Assembly: GCA_947385775.1 (NCBI GenBank)
Contig: CANDMI010000009.1
Coordinates: 1-64,000 of the forward strand
Length of the DNA: 64,000 nucleotides
Source of the DNA: an uncultured Eubacterium sp.
Lineage (GTDB): Bacteria > Bacillota > Clostridia > Lachnospirales > Lachnospiraceae
Direction: 5' to 3'
Under the pieces are notes generated by a model, which saw only the letters and a program-made list of their open reading frames with translations, was not told the DNA's origin and did not search any database. The position numbers and the translations under genes were made by a program. This document shows positions 8,994 to 17,315 of the stretch, piece after piece; positions within the stretch are counted from its first letter, which is position 1, and every line of letters begins with the position of its first letter.

Positions 8994-9035
8994 AAAAAGG
9001 GCCGCCACATTAAAATAAATGGGGCAGCCCTTTTT
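8994..9035 (+). terminator. Bidirectional intrinsic terminator
   Basis: AAAAAGGGC pairs with GCCCTTTTT around an A/T-rich loop. The A and T tracts on both sides let it terminate both the ABC operon and the convergent glcT gene. Confidence 0.8.
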
Positions 9036-9094
9036 ATGCACACGGGCGCTCAAATGAAACTTGTCAGCAAAAGCTGACGAGCGCTCAAGTGAGA
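9036..9094. repeat. Convergent-spacer repeat element, copy 1
   Basis: After the terminator the sequence ATGCACACGGGCGC is followed by a hairpin (CTTGTCAGC / GCTGACGAG, loop AAAA, 9060-9081) flanked by a direct repeat GCGCTCAAATGA (9046) and GCGCTCAAGTGA (9081). The same TTTTTATGC.CACGGGCGC motif plus hairpin occurs between the convergent genes at 58169-58237. Confidence 0.5.
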
Positions 9095-9946
9095 TCAATG
9101 GCTTATCTGCTCGTCTTCTTCCAGTTCCGCGATGACTCTCTGGATGTGCATTGCCAGATAACCGATTTCGATCTCATCCATTTTTTTCCTTAAATACTTT
9201 TCCAGATGCCCGCACACAGTACGGGAAAGCTGGAACGCGTCAGGATACTGTGAAGATATATAATCGTTCATATCCAGCTTTAGCCGCTCGCCTTTTACGG
9301 CCCGGGCAGCCATATAGCGCACATGGTTCATCAGGCGGTTGTACGATAAGGACGTTACATCAATCTTTTTCCCGGTTTTTTCCTCTACCAATTGGATGCA
9401 TTCCCGCACCGTCCCTGCAATCTGCATCGATAAAGCGACGTTTTCGTCATCGATGGCGGAGTGGATATGCAGCGCGATATAGCCCACCTCATGTTCATCG
9501 ATCTCCACGCCGAGTCTTTGGGAAAGGATCGGGCGGATGCATTCGGCGGTATCGTATTCCGTGTGGAATAAAACGCGGATATCCCCGGTCAGCGGATTGC
9601 TTATCTGTTCGCCGTTTTGGATGCGTTTTACGGCAAAGGCGATATGGTCAGCCAGCGGAAAAAGGATATTCCAGTCAATCTTTCCAAAAACGCGCTCACT
9701 TTCTTTTAAAACCTGCTCCGCGATTTCTAAAAAAATGGGATCCATCCCTTTTACAAGGTCCATTGCGCTGCCGCGCTCGGTATGCTCGTACAGGGAATAA
9801 ATCGTGCACTCTTTGGGCGCTTCGATCCTCTGGCTTACCTTTTTCCCAAAACCGATGCCTTTGCCGATCAAAAGGTACTCACGGGCATCGCCGTCTCCGA
9901 TTGCAATTACCGTATTGTTGTTTAATGCTTTCTTCACTCTGAACAT
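9095..9946 (-). CDS. glcT: BglG/LicT-family transcriptional antiterminator (GlcT type)
   Basis: A 283-residue RNA-binding antiterminator. The start is set at 9946, where MFRVKKALNNNTVIA opens the CAT RNA-binding domain and AGGGAG precedes the ATG. Two PRD domains follow (about 65-170 and 175-283) with conserved phosphorylatable histidines in HTEYD/IALHIHSA and YLAMHIQR contexts. Such proteins bind a RAT hairpin in nascent mRNA and stop terminator formation when the sugar permease is active. The gene lies directly downstream of ptsG on the same strand, and a RAT-like sequence overlapping a terminator lies in the ptsG leader, so control of ptsG is well supported. Order (ptsG before glcT) is opposite to Bacillus subtilis. 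Confidence 0.9.
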   Translation of the reverse strand: MFRVKKALNNNTVIAIGDGDAREYLLIGKGIGFGKKVSQRIEAPKECTIYSLYEHTERGSAMDLVKGMDPIFLEIAEQVLKESERVFGKIDWNILFPLADHIAFAVKRIQNGEQISNPLTGDIRVLFHTEYDTAECIRPILSQRLGVEIDEHEVGYIALHIHSAIDDENVALSMQIAGTVRECIQLVEEKTGKKIDVTSLSYNRLMNHVRYMAARAVKGERLKLDMNDYISSQYPDAFQLSRTVCGHLEKYLRKKMDEIEIGYLAMHIQRVIAELEEDEQISH

Positions 9947-10066
9947 ACGCTTACTCCCTGAAAGTTTCGTGTATGGCATCTTTTGTGTGTCAAAATGTAT
10001 CCGCAGGCATATGTTTGAATTTGAATCTGCAATTTGACTCCACAAATCATGCAACCGGATTAGATT

Positions 10067-12232
10067 TTAATTTTCATAGGTGTCTATCGCAAATAAAGCT
10101 TCTCCCGCTTTAATGTTTCCGCTCTTTAACAGCCTGATCTTTTGATTGTCCGAAAGCTCCGTGCATAATACCGGAGATGCAAGGGATGGCGCGTGGCTGC
10201 TTAAAAAGGCAATGTCCAGCTTCATTAAAAGGTCGCCTTTTTTCACTTTGTCCCCGTCTTTTACAAACACCTCAAAGCCCTGTCCGTTTAAGTTTACCGT
10301 GTCGATGCCCATATGCAGCAGCATTTCCGTGCCGTCTTGCGTTACAAAGCCGATGGCGTGTTTCGTGTCAAATACAAAGCCGATCTGACCGTCCACTGGC
10401 GCATAGACTTCCGCCTCCTTTGGCGTTACAATGGCGCCGTCACCCATCATGCGTCCTGCAAACGCTTCATCCGGCGCTTCGGATAAATCCGCGGCTACGC
10501 CGTTTACCGGGCTTGCGATGATCTCAGAGCGTGTAACTTTCCCACCGGCTTGTGGCTTTTCGGAAGCTTCATTTTGCGCGGAAGCCCCGGCGGAAGCGGA
10601 CGCGTTTTGCGACGGCTGGTACAGTTCATTCGGCGCGGTTTCCAGATAATCTTCCAGGTTGGATTTTACAACCGTAACCCTCGGGCCATAAATGATCTGA
10701 ACGCCGTTTCCTTTATGTACGACGCCGGAAGCCCCGGTGGATTTTAACATCGCGTCATTTACCAGTTTGGAATCATGCACCGTGCAACGAAGCCTTGTAG
10801 CGCAGCAGTCCACATCGGAAATGTTTTTCTTGCCCCCAAGTCCGTGGCAGATCGTTTCAGACAGCGCGTCTTCTTCCGATACTGCGCCAGCGCCGCCAGC
10901 GGCTGCTTTTTTACGCGCGTCTACATCGCTTCTACGATAGAGTTTTACTTCCTCGCTGTCGTCACGGCCCGGCGTCTTTAAGTCCATCTTCTGGATCAGG
11001 AATGTGAACAGCAGATAGTATACTGCAAAATATACGATACCTACAACGACAATCCATACCCAGCTCGTTTTCTTATTGCCCTGCAAAATGCCAAACAGGA
11101 ACATGTCGATCAAACCGCCGGAGAACGTCATGCCGACCCCGACATTAAAGATATGCATAAACATGTATGCCAGCCCTGCAAATACACAGTGGATTGCGTA
11201 CAGCAGCGGAGCTACGAAAAGGAAAGTAAATTCCAAAGGCTCGGTAATGCCAGTCAGCATAGAGGTTAAAGCAGCGGATAAAAGGAGCCCAGCAACCGCT
11301 TCTTTTTTCTCTGGCTTTGCGGTTTTGTACATCGCAAGCGCGGCTCCCGGAAGGCCGAAGATCATCAACGGGAACTTCCCTGACATAAACCTGGTTGCGG
11401 ATACGGCAAAGTGGTCTACGGTTGGATCTGCAAGCTGTGCGAAGAAAATGTTCTGCGCGCCTTCGATCAACTGTCCGCCAACCTCCATCGTGCCGCCCAG
11501 CGCCGTCTGCCAGAATGGAAGGTAAAATACGTGGTGCAGGCCGAACGGGATCAACGCACGCTCCATCAGGCCATATACCCATGTTCCTGCGTAGCCGGAT
11601 TCCAAAACAACGCCGCCGACCGCGTAAATGCCCTGCTGGATGACCGGCCAGATAAAGAACATCAAAATGCCGACCACCGTATAAGTCAGCCCGCAGACGA
11701 TCGGCACGAATCTGGTGCCGCCAAAAAAGGACAATACCTGCGGAAGCTCGATCTTGTAAAACCGGTTATGCAGAGCCGCGACGCCAAGCCCTACGATAAT
11801 GCCGCCGAACACGCCCATCTGTAAGGAAGTGATGCCCACAACCGATGCGGTAGCGCCGTCCAACATAGCCTCCGGCCCGCCGTTATTGGTGATCATGGCT
11901 CCGATGGAAGCGTGCATGATAAAGAACGCGATGGCCGCGGATAAAGCCGCAACCTCTTTTTCCTTTTTCGCCATACCAATCGCAACGCCCATCGCAAAGA
12001 TGATCGGAAGGTTCGCAAACACGATATTTCCGGCTTCGCTCATAACCTGCAAAATTGCGTTTAAAAAGGTGCCAGGCCCCATAACGCCCATCAGCCCATA
12101 GGTCTTTAGCATCGTTTCGTTTGTAAACGAGCCGCCGATGCCCAGCAGCAGCCCCGCCACTGGCAGGATCGCGATTGGTAGCATGAAAGAACGTCCTACA
12201 CGCTGCAATACGCCAAAAATTTTGTCTTTCAT
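10067..12232 (-). CDS. ptsG: PTS glucose-type EIICBA transporter
   Basis: A 721-residue phosphotransferase permease. The start at 12232 (MKDKIFGVLQR) has AGGAGG just upstream. The order is IIC (about 1-400, with the GITEPLEFTFLF motif), IIB (phosphocysteine near residue 473 in VDCCATRLRC) and IIA (phosphohistidine near residue 637 in LLHMGIDTVNLNG). It takes up and phosphorylates glucose or a close relative, using phosphoryl groups from HPr. The linker between B and A is rich in Ala and Ser. Expression is controlled through a leader terminator and RAT site (12364-12436), answered by GlcT encoded next. Substrate is glucose by family; maltose or N-acetylglucosamine relatives cannot be fully excluded. 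Confidence 0.92.
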   Translation of the reverse strand: MKDKIFGVLQRVGRSFMLPIAILPVAGLLLGIGGSFTNETMLKTYGLMGVMGPGTFLNAILQVMSEAGNIVFANLPIIFAMGVAIGMAKKEKEVAALSAAIAFFIMHASIGAMITNNGGPEAMLDGATASVVGITSLQMGVFGGIIVGLGVAALHNRFYKIELPQVLSFFGGTRFVPIVCGLTYTVVGILMFFIWPVIQQGIYAVGGVVLESGYAGTWVYGLMERALIPFGLHHVFYLPFWQTALGGTMEVGGQLIEGAQNIFFAQLADPTVDHFAVSATRFMSGKFPLMIFGLPGAALAMYKTAKPEKKEAVAGLLLSAALTSMLTGITEPLEFTFLFVAPLLYAIHCVFAGLAYMFMHIFNVGVGMTFSGGLIDMFLFGILQGNKKTSWVWIVVVGIVYFAVYYLLFTFLIQKMDLKTPGRDDSEEVKLYRRSDVDARKKAAAGGAGAVSEEDALSETICHGLGGKKNISDVDCCATRLRCTVHDSKLVNDAMLKSTGASGVVHKGNGVQIIYGPRVTVVKSNLEDYLETAPNELYQPSQNASASAGASAQNEASEKPQAGGKVTRSEIIASPVNGVAADLSEAPDEAFAGRMMGDGAIVTPKEAEVYAPVDGQIGFVFDTKHAIGFVTQDGTEMLLHMGIDTVNLNGQGFEVFVKDGDKVKKGDLLMKLDIAFLSSHAPSLASPVLCTELSDNQKIRLLKSGNIKAGEALFAIDTYEN

Positions 12233-12363
12233 AAAAAACTCCTCCTTGTTTTCGGGTATGCCATGCATATGGGCCGTTTCGCGCTTCTTTATAGAATACG
12301 CCGCGATGGATCTTGCTGGACGGTATGGTTGGAAGCGGCGTTATGCTTTTAAAAGAGCTGCAC

Positions 12364-12424
12364 AAAAGCAGGCGCCAATATGCATAAACATCCCTTGATT
12401 TTATGCATAGTTAATGCCTGCTTC
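12364..12424 (-). terminator. Leader terminator of ptsG (attenuator)
   Basis: On the minus strand AAGCAGGC...TATGCATAAA pairs with TTTATGCATA...GCCTGCTT around a short loop and ends in TTTT, upstream of ptsG. Its 5' arm shares the GCAGGC bases with the RAT, so the two folds exclude each other. Confidence 0.75.
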
Positions 12425-12436
12425 CCAGTTACACAC
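12408..12436 (-). promoter_or_regulatory. RAT antiterminator site for GlcT
   Basis: The transcript reads GUGUAACUGGGAAGCAGGCA, matching the LicT/SacY/GlcT ribonucleic antiterminator pattern (GU.ACUG....GCAGGC). It overlaps the leader terminator stem. Confidence 0.75.
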
Positions 12437-12452
12437 TATATCATATGTAGAT

Positions 12453-12481
12453 AAGGTAACATGATAAGGGGGATTTGTCAA
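12453..12481 (-). promoter_or_regulatory. ptsG promoter
   Basis: On the minus strand TTGACA, a 17-bp spacer and TACCTT preceded by TG (extended -10). Transcription would start just before the RAT. Confidence 0.55.
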
Positions 12482-12599
12482 GAGGATTATGCAAAATTCA
12501 CAAAGAAGCGCGCGATTTGCGCTGGAAGTCTGTTGTATTTTTGTATAATAGGCAAAATGCCGGGTGGCGGGGGAGGAAAAAGCAATGATAAAAGCCATG

Positions 12600-12646
12600 A
12601 AAAAAAGCCACGATGCATGATCGTTATAAAAATGCATCGTGGCTTA
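12600..12646 (-). terminator. Intrinsic terminator of the FliD-like gene
   Basis: On the minus strand AAGCCACGATGCAT pairs with ATGCATCGTGGCTT and is followed by a run of T. It lies 30 bases after the stop of the gene at 12676. Confidence 0.85.
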
Positions 12647-12675
12647 AGACTGTTTAAATTATTTTTTAGGCGCGC

Positions 12676-13836
12676 CTAAATAAAATCAGAAAAATTCGAC
12701 GCGCTTTGCACATTGTACGTCCCCGCAGCCGTATATCCGTTGGCGTTATTTGCGTTGGATTTTAAATAGTGATCCACCAGGGAAACGTTTGTATTGATGG
12801 ATGGGCCATAGTTTTTGAAAAACTTCTGCAATTCGGACATATCGGATTTTTTGAAAGTGTCTTCATCGATCTTCATTTTATTCGATTCATCCAAAGTGAT
12901 CCCAAATTGCTTTAACGCTTCTTTGTTTTTCTCTGTTTTTTCCTTAATATAGGAAAGGTTTGTCGCTACGCCAGAATTTTTGTTGGACTTAGCCGACTCA
13001 AACATATTGTTGTAATTGCTTACAAAGCTCTTTGCTGTGGAAAAAATCTTGTCAATGTTATATACGTCGCCCTTGCCGTTCGGGTCTTTTATCTTATCAT
13101 ACAGCTTGTCGGAGGCAAGAGCCTCGCTGTCTGATTTTAATGAAGCGGCAAAGGAAACGGAAGTGGCGGTATCCTTTTTTTCCGTGCTGGAAGCGGCGTT
13201 TGAAGTAATGCCGGTAAACTGAAGGCGGGATGCCACCGTAGAGCCGTAGCTTAAGCTGTTTTTATCCGAAAACAGATTCTGTATTTTCGAGATATCCGCG
13301 TTTTTCGCTTGGCCCTCATTAAATTGAAGCGTGCCGTTTGAGTTGACCATAATGCCAATTTCCGCAAGCTTATCCTTGTTTGCTAAGGTGCTTTTCATCA
13401 TGCTCGCGATATGATTTGTTTTACTAGACAGCGTGGATTTTTTCGCCGCGTTTACCACATCGTTATAATCTGACACATATTTTTTCAGCGCTGCGGCTGC
13501 CTTATCGGACGGATTCTTGCCATCCTCCGCGGTATAGGTTTTTTCGTTTTGCAAGGTTGCAACGGTATTTTTCAGCGTGGAAACCCCGGATATCAGATTC
13601 GAATTTGCTTCTTCTGTGTCTTTGGAAAGCTTTGGATGCTTTCTTTCTTCGAGGATTTGATCCAGGATGTTATTGGTTCTTCTCGCGCCGGCTACAGTCG
13701 AGCTAGAGGTTTCGCTTTTGCCATAATAGGCTTTCAGAAGCCTGGAATAGCTTCCGTTTTTAATGCTCGCCCAGTCGGAGAAGAAATTGGAATTTGCCAT
13801 TCCGCCGAAAAAGCTTTGGTTTGTGTTCATTGTCAT
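12676..13836 (-). CDS. Orphan FliD/filament-cap-like protein
   Basis: A 386-residue protein. Of three closely spaced ATGs, 13836 is preferred because AAAGGAG stands 8 bases upstream. It is Ser/Asn/Lys-rich, with no signal peptide. Two repeats (about 115-185 and 265-340) have the pattern FVSNYNN...LKQFGITLDESNKMKIDE, which resembles the C-terminal part of flagellar cap protein FliD (YNDL...GI....DGTLS). The N-terminus (residues 10-45, ending RLLKAYYGK) is a helical segment. No flagellar gene is in the window. It may be a non-flagellar relative of FliD, or a distant flagellum-associated gene; the match is by pattern only. It is transcribed alone and ends at a strong terminator. Confidence 0.6.
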   Translation of the reverse strand: MTMNTNQSFFGGMANSNFFSDWASIKNGSYSRLLKAYYGKSETSSSTVAGARRTNNILDQILEERKHPKLSKDTEEANSNLISGVSTLKNTVATLQNEKTYTAEDGKNPSDKAAAALKKYVSDYNDVVNAAKKSTLSSKTNHIASMMKSTLANKDKLAEIGIMVNSNGTLQFNEGQAKNADISKIQNLFSDKNSLSYGSTVASRLQFTGITSNAASSTEKKDTATSVSFAASLKSDSEALASDKLYDKIKDPNGKGDVYNIDKIFSTAKSFVSNYNNMFESAKSNKNSGVATNLSYIKEKTEKNKEALKQFGITLDESNKMKIDEDTFKKSDMSELQKFFKNYGPSINTNVSLVDHYLKSNANNANGYTAAGTYNVQSASNFSDFI

Positions 13837-13969
13837 TGTCATCACTCCTTTGAATAAAATTACGGACTTCCATATCCTGACACTCGCTACATCGGTGTAA
13901 AATATTTACAATTAAGTTTATGATAACATATCCATTTTCAAAATGCAATCGGAAAAACAGCCGTCAGAA

Positions 13970-14133
13970 TGCCATTCATTACAGTGAAGCCAAGGCTTCA
14001 CTGTAACGGAATCCGGTTCATTAGAAGTTTGCCTTCGGCAAAGAGCCGGATTCCCACAACTTGTGCTATATCATACGGACTTTGCAGTAAATGCAAAGTC
14101 CTGGGCTGAACTGTAACTGCCATTCATTACAGT
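13970..14133. repeat. Block of nested inverted repeats bounded by a 16-bp direct repeat
   Basis: TGCCATTCATTACAGT occurs at 13970-13985 and 14118-14133. Between the copies lie three hairpins: TTACAGTGAAGC/GCTTCACTGTAA (13979-14006, perfect 12-bp stem), GGAATCCGG/CCGGATTCC (14008-14054, with inner TTTGCC/GGCAAA) and GGACTTTGCA/TGCAAAGTCC (14077-14101). No reading frame fits. It fills most of the gap between treR's 3' end and the FliD-like promoter region. Confidence 0.65.
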
Positions 14134-14161
14134 TTCGACTTTGACTTGCCCATTTTCCCAA

Positions 14162-14884
14162 TCATCTCACAGCGTTGTCATAAAAACGAAAATAATCCGG
14201 CCGGTGCCTGGACTGGGTGTATTCAAACATAACGCCGTCGCTGTTGTAGGTATGGCTGCTGACGACCGCCATGCAGTTGTAGTCGTCGGCGTTCATGCCC
14301 AGATATTTTTCATCGATCTCGGTCATCTTTTCCACCGTCATAACCCGCTTGCTGTTTACGATCGTCATATGCAGCGTTTGCTCTAAGTATTGGTAAATGG
14401 ACTGCTCCGCAATTTCCCTGGTAAGGCCATAGGCCGCTTTCTTTAAAAAGTAATTGTGGTTTAGGATTAACGGCAGTTCATCTAAATAATGCAGGCGCTG
14501 GAGATAATAGATTTCCGCTCCAACGGGAAAGCCGGTGTATGCGGCCTGTTTTTCGTTTATGGAAAATTCGGTAAACAAAAGCACCTTCGTAACGGGCCGC
14601 TGCCCGTTGCGCAGGGCGGATTCCCGAAAGCTTTCGATCTCGCCAATGGTAAAGGAGGTCTGCGCGATGGGCTGGTAGATGTTGCGCACGCCTTTGCCCT
14701 GTATGGTCTGTACATAACCGTCGGTCACAAGGCGGCTGACCGCCCGGCGCAGGGTGTTGCGGGAACAGTGGTAATCCTGTATCAACGTGTGTTCCGAAGG
14801 CAGAAGCTCCTGGTAGGAATATACATTGGCTTCAATTTTTTGTTTTAAGTCTCTGTAAATCGTTTCGTAGATCGTTTTTGGCAT
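14162..14884 (-). CDS. treR: GntR/UTRA-family repressor of trehalose genes
   Basis: A 240-residue regulator. Residues 1-70 form the GntR winged helix (LPSEHTLIQDYHCSRNTLRRAVSRL recognition region) and 85-235 the UTRA effector-binding domain, which senses a sugar phosphate (trehalose-6-phosphate in TreR). It is divergent from treP, and three copies of the palindrome TGTTTAAACA lie between the genes, at positions that overlap the treP promoter and abut its own. An AAAGGAGG site precedes the ATG. Role as repressor of treP-treC and probably of itself follows from location and family; the exact inducer is inferred. Confidence 0.88.
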   Translation of the reverse strand: MPKTIYETIYRDLKQKIEANVYSYQELLPSEHTLIQDYHCSRNTLRRAVSRLVTDGYVQTIQGKGVRNIYQPIAQTSFTIGEIESFRESALRNGQRPVTKVLLFTEFSINEKQAAYTGFPVGAEIYYLQRLHYLDELPLILNHNYFLKKAAYGLTREIAEQSIYQYLEQTLHMTIVNSKRVMTVEKMTEIDEKYLGMNADDYNCMAVVSSHTYNSDGVMFEYTQSRHRPDYFRFYDNAVR

Positions 14885-14981
14885 ACGGCCCGCCTCCTTT
14901 AGTTTTGCAGCGCAAAGTCTGGTATGAATCTGAATAAAACGGTAACGGTTGATTTTTATTAGATCGCTTTTATTAGATTAC

Positions 14982-15010
14982 ATTATAGAAATGAAAAATA
15001 AAAAAGTCAA
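14982..15010 (-). promoter_or_regulatory. treR promoter
   Basis: On the minus strand TTGACT, a 17-bp spacer and TATAAT. The first TGTTTAAACA operator lies immediately upstream of its -35. Confidence 0.65.
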
Positions 15011-15015
15011 TCATA

Positions 15016-15025
15016 TGTTTAAACA
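15016..15025. promoter_or_regulatory. TreR operator 1
   Basis: Perfect palindrome TGTTTAAACA between the two divergent promoters. Confidence 0.7.
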
Positions 15026-15041
15026 AATTTCAAAAAAGAGG

Positions 15042-15070
15042 TTGACATGTTCAAACAAGTATGGTATAAA
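15042..15070 (+). promoter_or_regulatory. treP promoter
   Basis: TTGACA, exactly 17-bp spacer, TATAAA. Operator 2 fills the spacer and operator 3 lies just past the start point, so bound TreR would block RNA polymerase. Confidence 0.75.
15048..15057. promoter_or_regulatory. TreR operator 2
   Basis: TGTTCAAACA, one base from the perfect palindrome, located between the -35 and -10 of the treP promoter. Confidence 0.7.
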
Positions 15071-15083
15071 TATAATCATCACA

Positions 15084-15093
15084 TGTTTAAACA
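15084..15093. promoter_or_regulatory. TreR operator 3
   Basis: Perfect palindrome TGTTTAAACA about 14 bases after the -10 of treP, 36 bases from operator 2. Confidence 0.7.
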
Positions 15094-15135
15094 AGTTTCA
15101 CGCAAACATGTAAAAAATAAGAGGAGGGATTTCAA

Positions 15136-17115
15136 ATGGGGAAATACTCACAAGACGCAAAACAATTGCTCCGTCTGGTAGGCGGAAAAGAAAACATCGC
15201 GGCCGTTTCGCATTGTATGACGAGGATGCGGTTTGCGCTGGCAGATCCGAATAAGGCGGATGTGAAGGCGATCGAAGCGATGAAGGTTGTAAAGGGGAGC
15301 TTTACGCAATCCGGGCAGTTTCAGGTGATCATCGGCAATACGGTGGCTGATTTTTACAACGATTTTGTAAAAGAGGCCGGGATTGAAGGGGTGTCCAAGG
15401 ACGCGGTAAAGCAGGCGGCGAAGAAAAACCAAAACGTGCTGCAACGGATCGTGACCGCCCTTGCGGAAATATTTGCGCCGTTGATACCTGCGATTATTAC
15501 AGGGGGCCTGATACTTGGTTTTCGAAACTGTATTGACAGTCTGTATTTATTTGAAAATGGCACAAAGACGCTATGTGACATGGGGCAGTTTTGGGCAGGG
15601 CTGGACAGCTTTTTGTGGCTGATCGGAGAAGCGATTTTCCATATGCTTCCGGTGGGCATCTGCTGGTCGGTAACCAAAAAGATGGGCACGACCCAGATGC
15701 TTGGCATTGTGCTCGGGCTGACGCTGGTGTCCGGGCAGCTGTTGAACGCGTACGCAGTCGCGGGGACGGCGGCGGCGGATATCCCGAAGTGGGATTTCGG
15801 CGGATTCCAGATAAATATGATCGGTTACCAGGGACAGGTGATCCCGGCGATTTTAGCGGCGTTTACGCTGGTGTACCTGGAAAAATTTTTCCGTAAGATC
15901 ACGCCGCAGGTCGTATCCATGATCGTAGTGCCGTTTTGCAGCCTGTTATTGTCGGTAGTGGCGGCGCACTTTGTATTAGGGCCGATTGGCTGGAAGATCG
16001 GGGCAGGAGTTTCCGCGCTTGTATTTGCAGGGATTACCGGTACGTTTAAGGTAGTGTTTGGCGCGATATTTGGCGTAATTTACGCTCCGCTTGTAATTAC
16101 AGGGCTTCATCATATGTCCAATGCCATTGACTTGCAGCTGATCGCGGATTATGGCGGCACAATGCTCTGGCCGATGATCGCGTTATCGAATATCGCCCAG
16201 GGTTCTGCGGTGCTTGGGATGATCTGGCTGCAAAAGAAAGATCCACAGGCGCAGGAGGTGAATATCCCGGCATGTATTTCCTGCTACCTTGGCGTTACAG
16301 AGCCAGCGATATTTGGCGTAAACTTAAAGAGGGGATTCCCGTTTGTATGCGGAATGATCGGTTCTGGCATCGCGGCGGTTGTGTGCGTAGCGACGGGGAC
16401 TACGGCAAACGCGATTGGCGTAGGCGGCATTCCTGGCATCCTGTCTATCCAGACTCCGTATATGGCGTCCTTTGCGGTTTGCATGGCGATCGCGTTTGCG
16501 GTTCCATTTACATTAACGGCTATTGTGGGGAAGAACAGGTTACGGGCTGACAGCGGGAATGAGACGGTGGAATTGGCGGAAATTGCAGCAGTGGCAGGCA
16601 AAAGCGCTGTAGCTGGAGTCATGGCTTCTGTCATGGAAGAAAAAAAAGGGAATGAAGAAGGATCTGGGAAATTAACCGCGTTTTTAACCGGAAAAGCGAT
16701 TCCGTTGGCGGAAGTCGGCGACGGGGTGTTTTCAGCGGGGATCATGGGCGACGGTATGGCGATCATTCCGGAAAATGAGACGCTGTATGCGCCGGCGGAC
16801 GCGGAAGTTACCGTACTGATGCAGGATTCCAAACATGCCTGCGGCCTGAAGCTGGAAAATGGCATGGAGATTTTGTTACATATTGGGATTGATACGGTAG
16901 GAATGAACGGGGACGGGTTTGAATACCTGATCAAAGAAGGCCAAAAGGTCAGCGCAGGCGCTCCGTTAATACGCTTTAGCCGCTCAAAGATCAAGGCGGC
17001 GGGGCATCCGGACGTTACGGTGTGCGTTGTTACAGAAGAAGGGGATGCCAAGGAGATACGGTTCCATACCGGGATGCATGTGAAAGAAAAAGAGACGGTT
17101 GTAGCGGAATTTTAG
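15136..17115 (+). CDS. treP: PTS trehalose-specific EIIBCA transporter
   Basis: A 659-residue permease with domain order IIB-IIC-IIA. IIB has its phosphocysteine at C27 (VSHCMTRMRF), IIC spans about 100-460 with many membrane segments, and IIA carries the phosphohistidine near residue 582 (LLHIGIDTVGMNG). It imports trehalose as trehalose-6-phosphate. A fused IIA domain makes it independent of a shared glucose IIA. GAGGAGGG is the ribosome binding site. It is followed by treC and preceded by divergent treR. A sucrose-type EIIBCA would look similar, but the phospho-glucosidase downstream supports trehalose. Confidence 0.88.
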   Translation: MGKYSQDAKQLLRLVGGKENIAAVSHCMTRMRFALADPNKADVKAIEAMKVVKGSFTQSGQFQVIIGNTVADFYNDFVKEAGIEGVSKDAVKQAAKKNQNVLQRIVTALAEIFAPLIPAIITGGLILGFRNCIDSLYLFENGTKTLCDMGQFWAGLDSFLWLIGEAIFHMLPVGICWSVTKKMGTTQMLGIVLGLTLVSGQLLNAYAVAGTAAADIPKWDFGGFQINMIGYQGQVIPAILAAFTLVYLEKFFRKITPQVVSMIVVPFCSLLLSVVAAHFVLGPIGWKIGAGVSALVFAGITGTFKVVFGAIFGVIYAPLVITGLHHMSNAIDLQLIADYGGTMLWPMIALSNIAQGSAVLGMIWLQKKDPQAQEVNIPACISCYLGVTEPAIFGVNLKRGFPFVCGMIGSGIAAVVCVATGTTANAIGVGGIPGILSIQTPYMASFAVCMAIAFAVPFTLTAIVGKNRLRADSGNETVELAEIAAVAGKSAVAGVMASVMEEKKGNEEGSGKLTAFLTGKAIPLAEVGDGVFSAGIMGDGMAIIPENETLYAPADAEVTVLMQDSKHACGLKLENGMEILLHIGIDTVGMNGDGFEYLIKEGQKVSAGAPLIRFSRSKIKAAGHPDVTVCVVTEEGDAKEIRFHTGMHVKEKETVVAEF

Positions 17116-17218
17116 ATGTAAGGCATTAAAGTTATAGCTGGGAGGATGCCGGGTGATGGGAAACTGGCCTGGCGCCTCCCCTCTTCAAGAGTCCGGCTGT
17201 CAACAAATGTAAAATTAA

Positions 17219-17248
17219 TTGAGAAAGTTAAGTGCAATGTATTATAAA
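17219..17248 (+). promoter_or_regulatory. Possible secondary promoter of treC
   Basis: TTGAGA, 18-bp spacer, TATAAA, between treP and treC. A GC-rich hairpin (GGGAGG/CCTCCC, 17141-17180) precedes it but lacks a T-run. Confidence 0.4.
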
Positions 17249-17315
17249 AGCGATTATAATGAAGTGTAAACGCGTGAAAATTTTAAAATAAATAAATGCA
17301 GGAAAGGAGAACGGC

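Noticed and set aside
9151..9942. Long open frame on the plus strand opposite glcT (263 codons)
   Set aside because: Lies antisense to a clear antiterminator gene, has Arg/Ser/Pro-rich low-information product and no ribosome binding site.
12401..12637. 78-codon minus-strand open frame over the ptsG leader
   Set aside because: Overlaps the promoter, RAT and terminator of ptsG; no ribosome binding site.
16284..17051. Long minus-strand open frame opposite treP
   Set aside because: Shadow of a well-supported PTS gene; no start signals.
17141..17180. GC-rich hairpin between treP and treC as terminator
   Set aside because: The stem is imperfect and not followed by a T-run, and treC is expected to be co-expressed.
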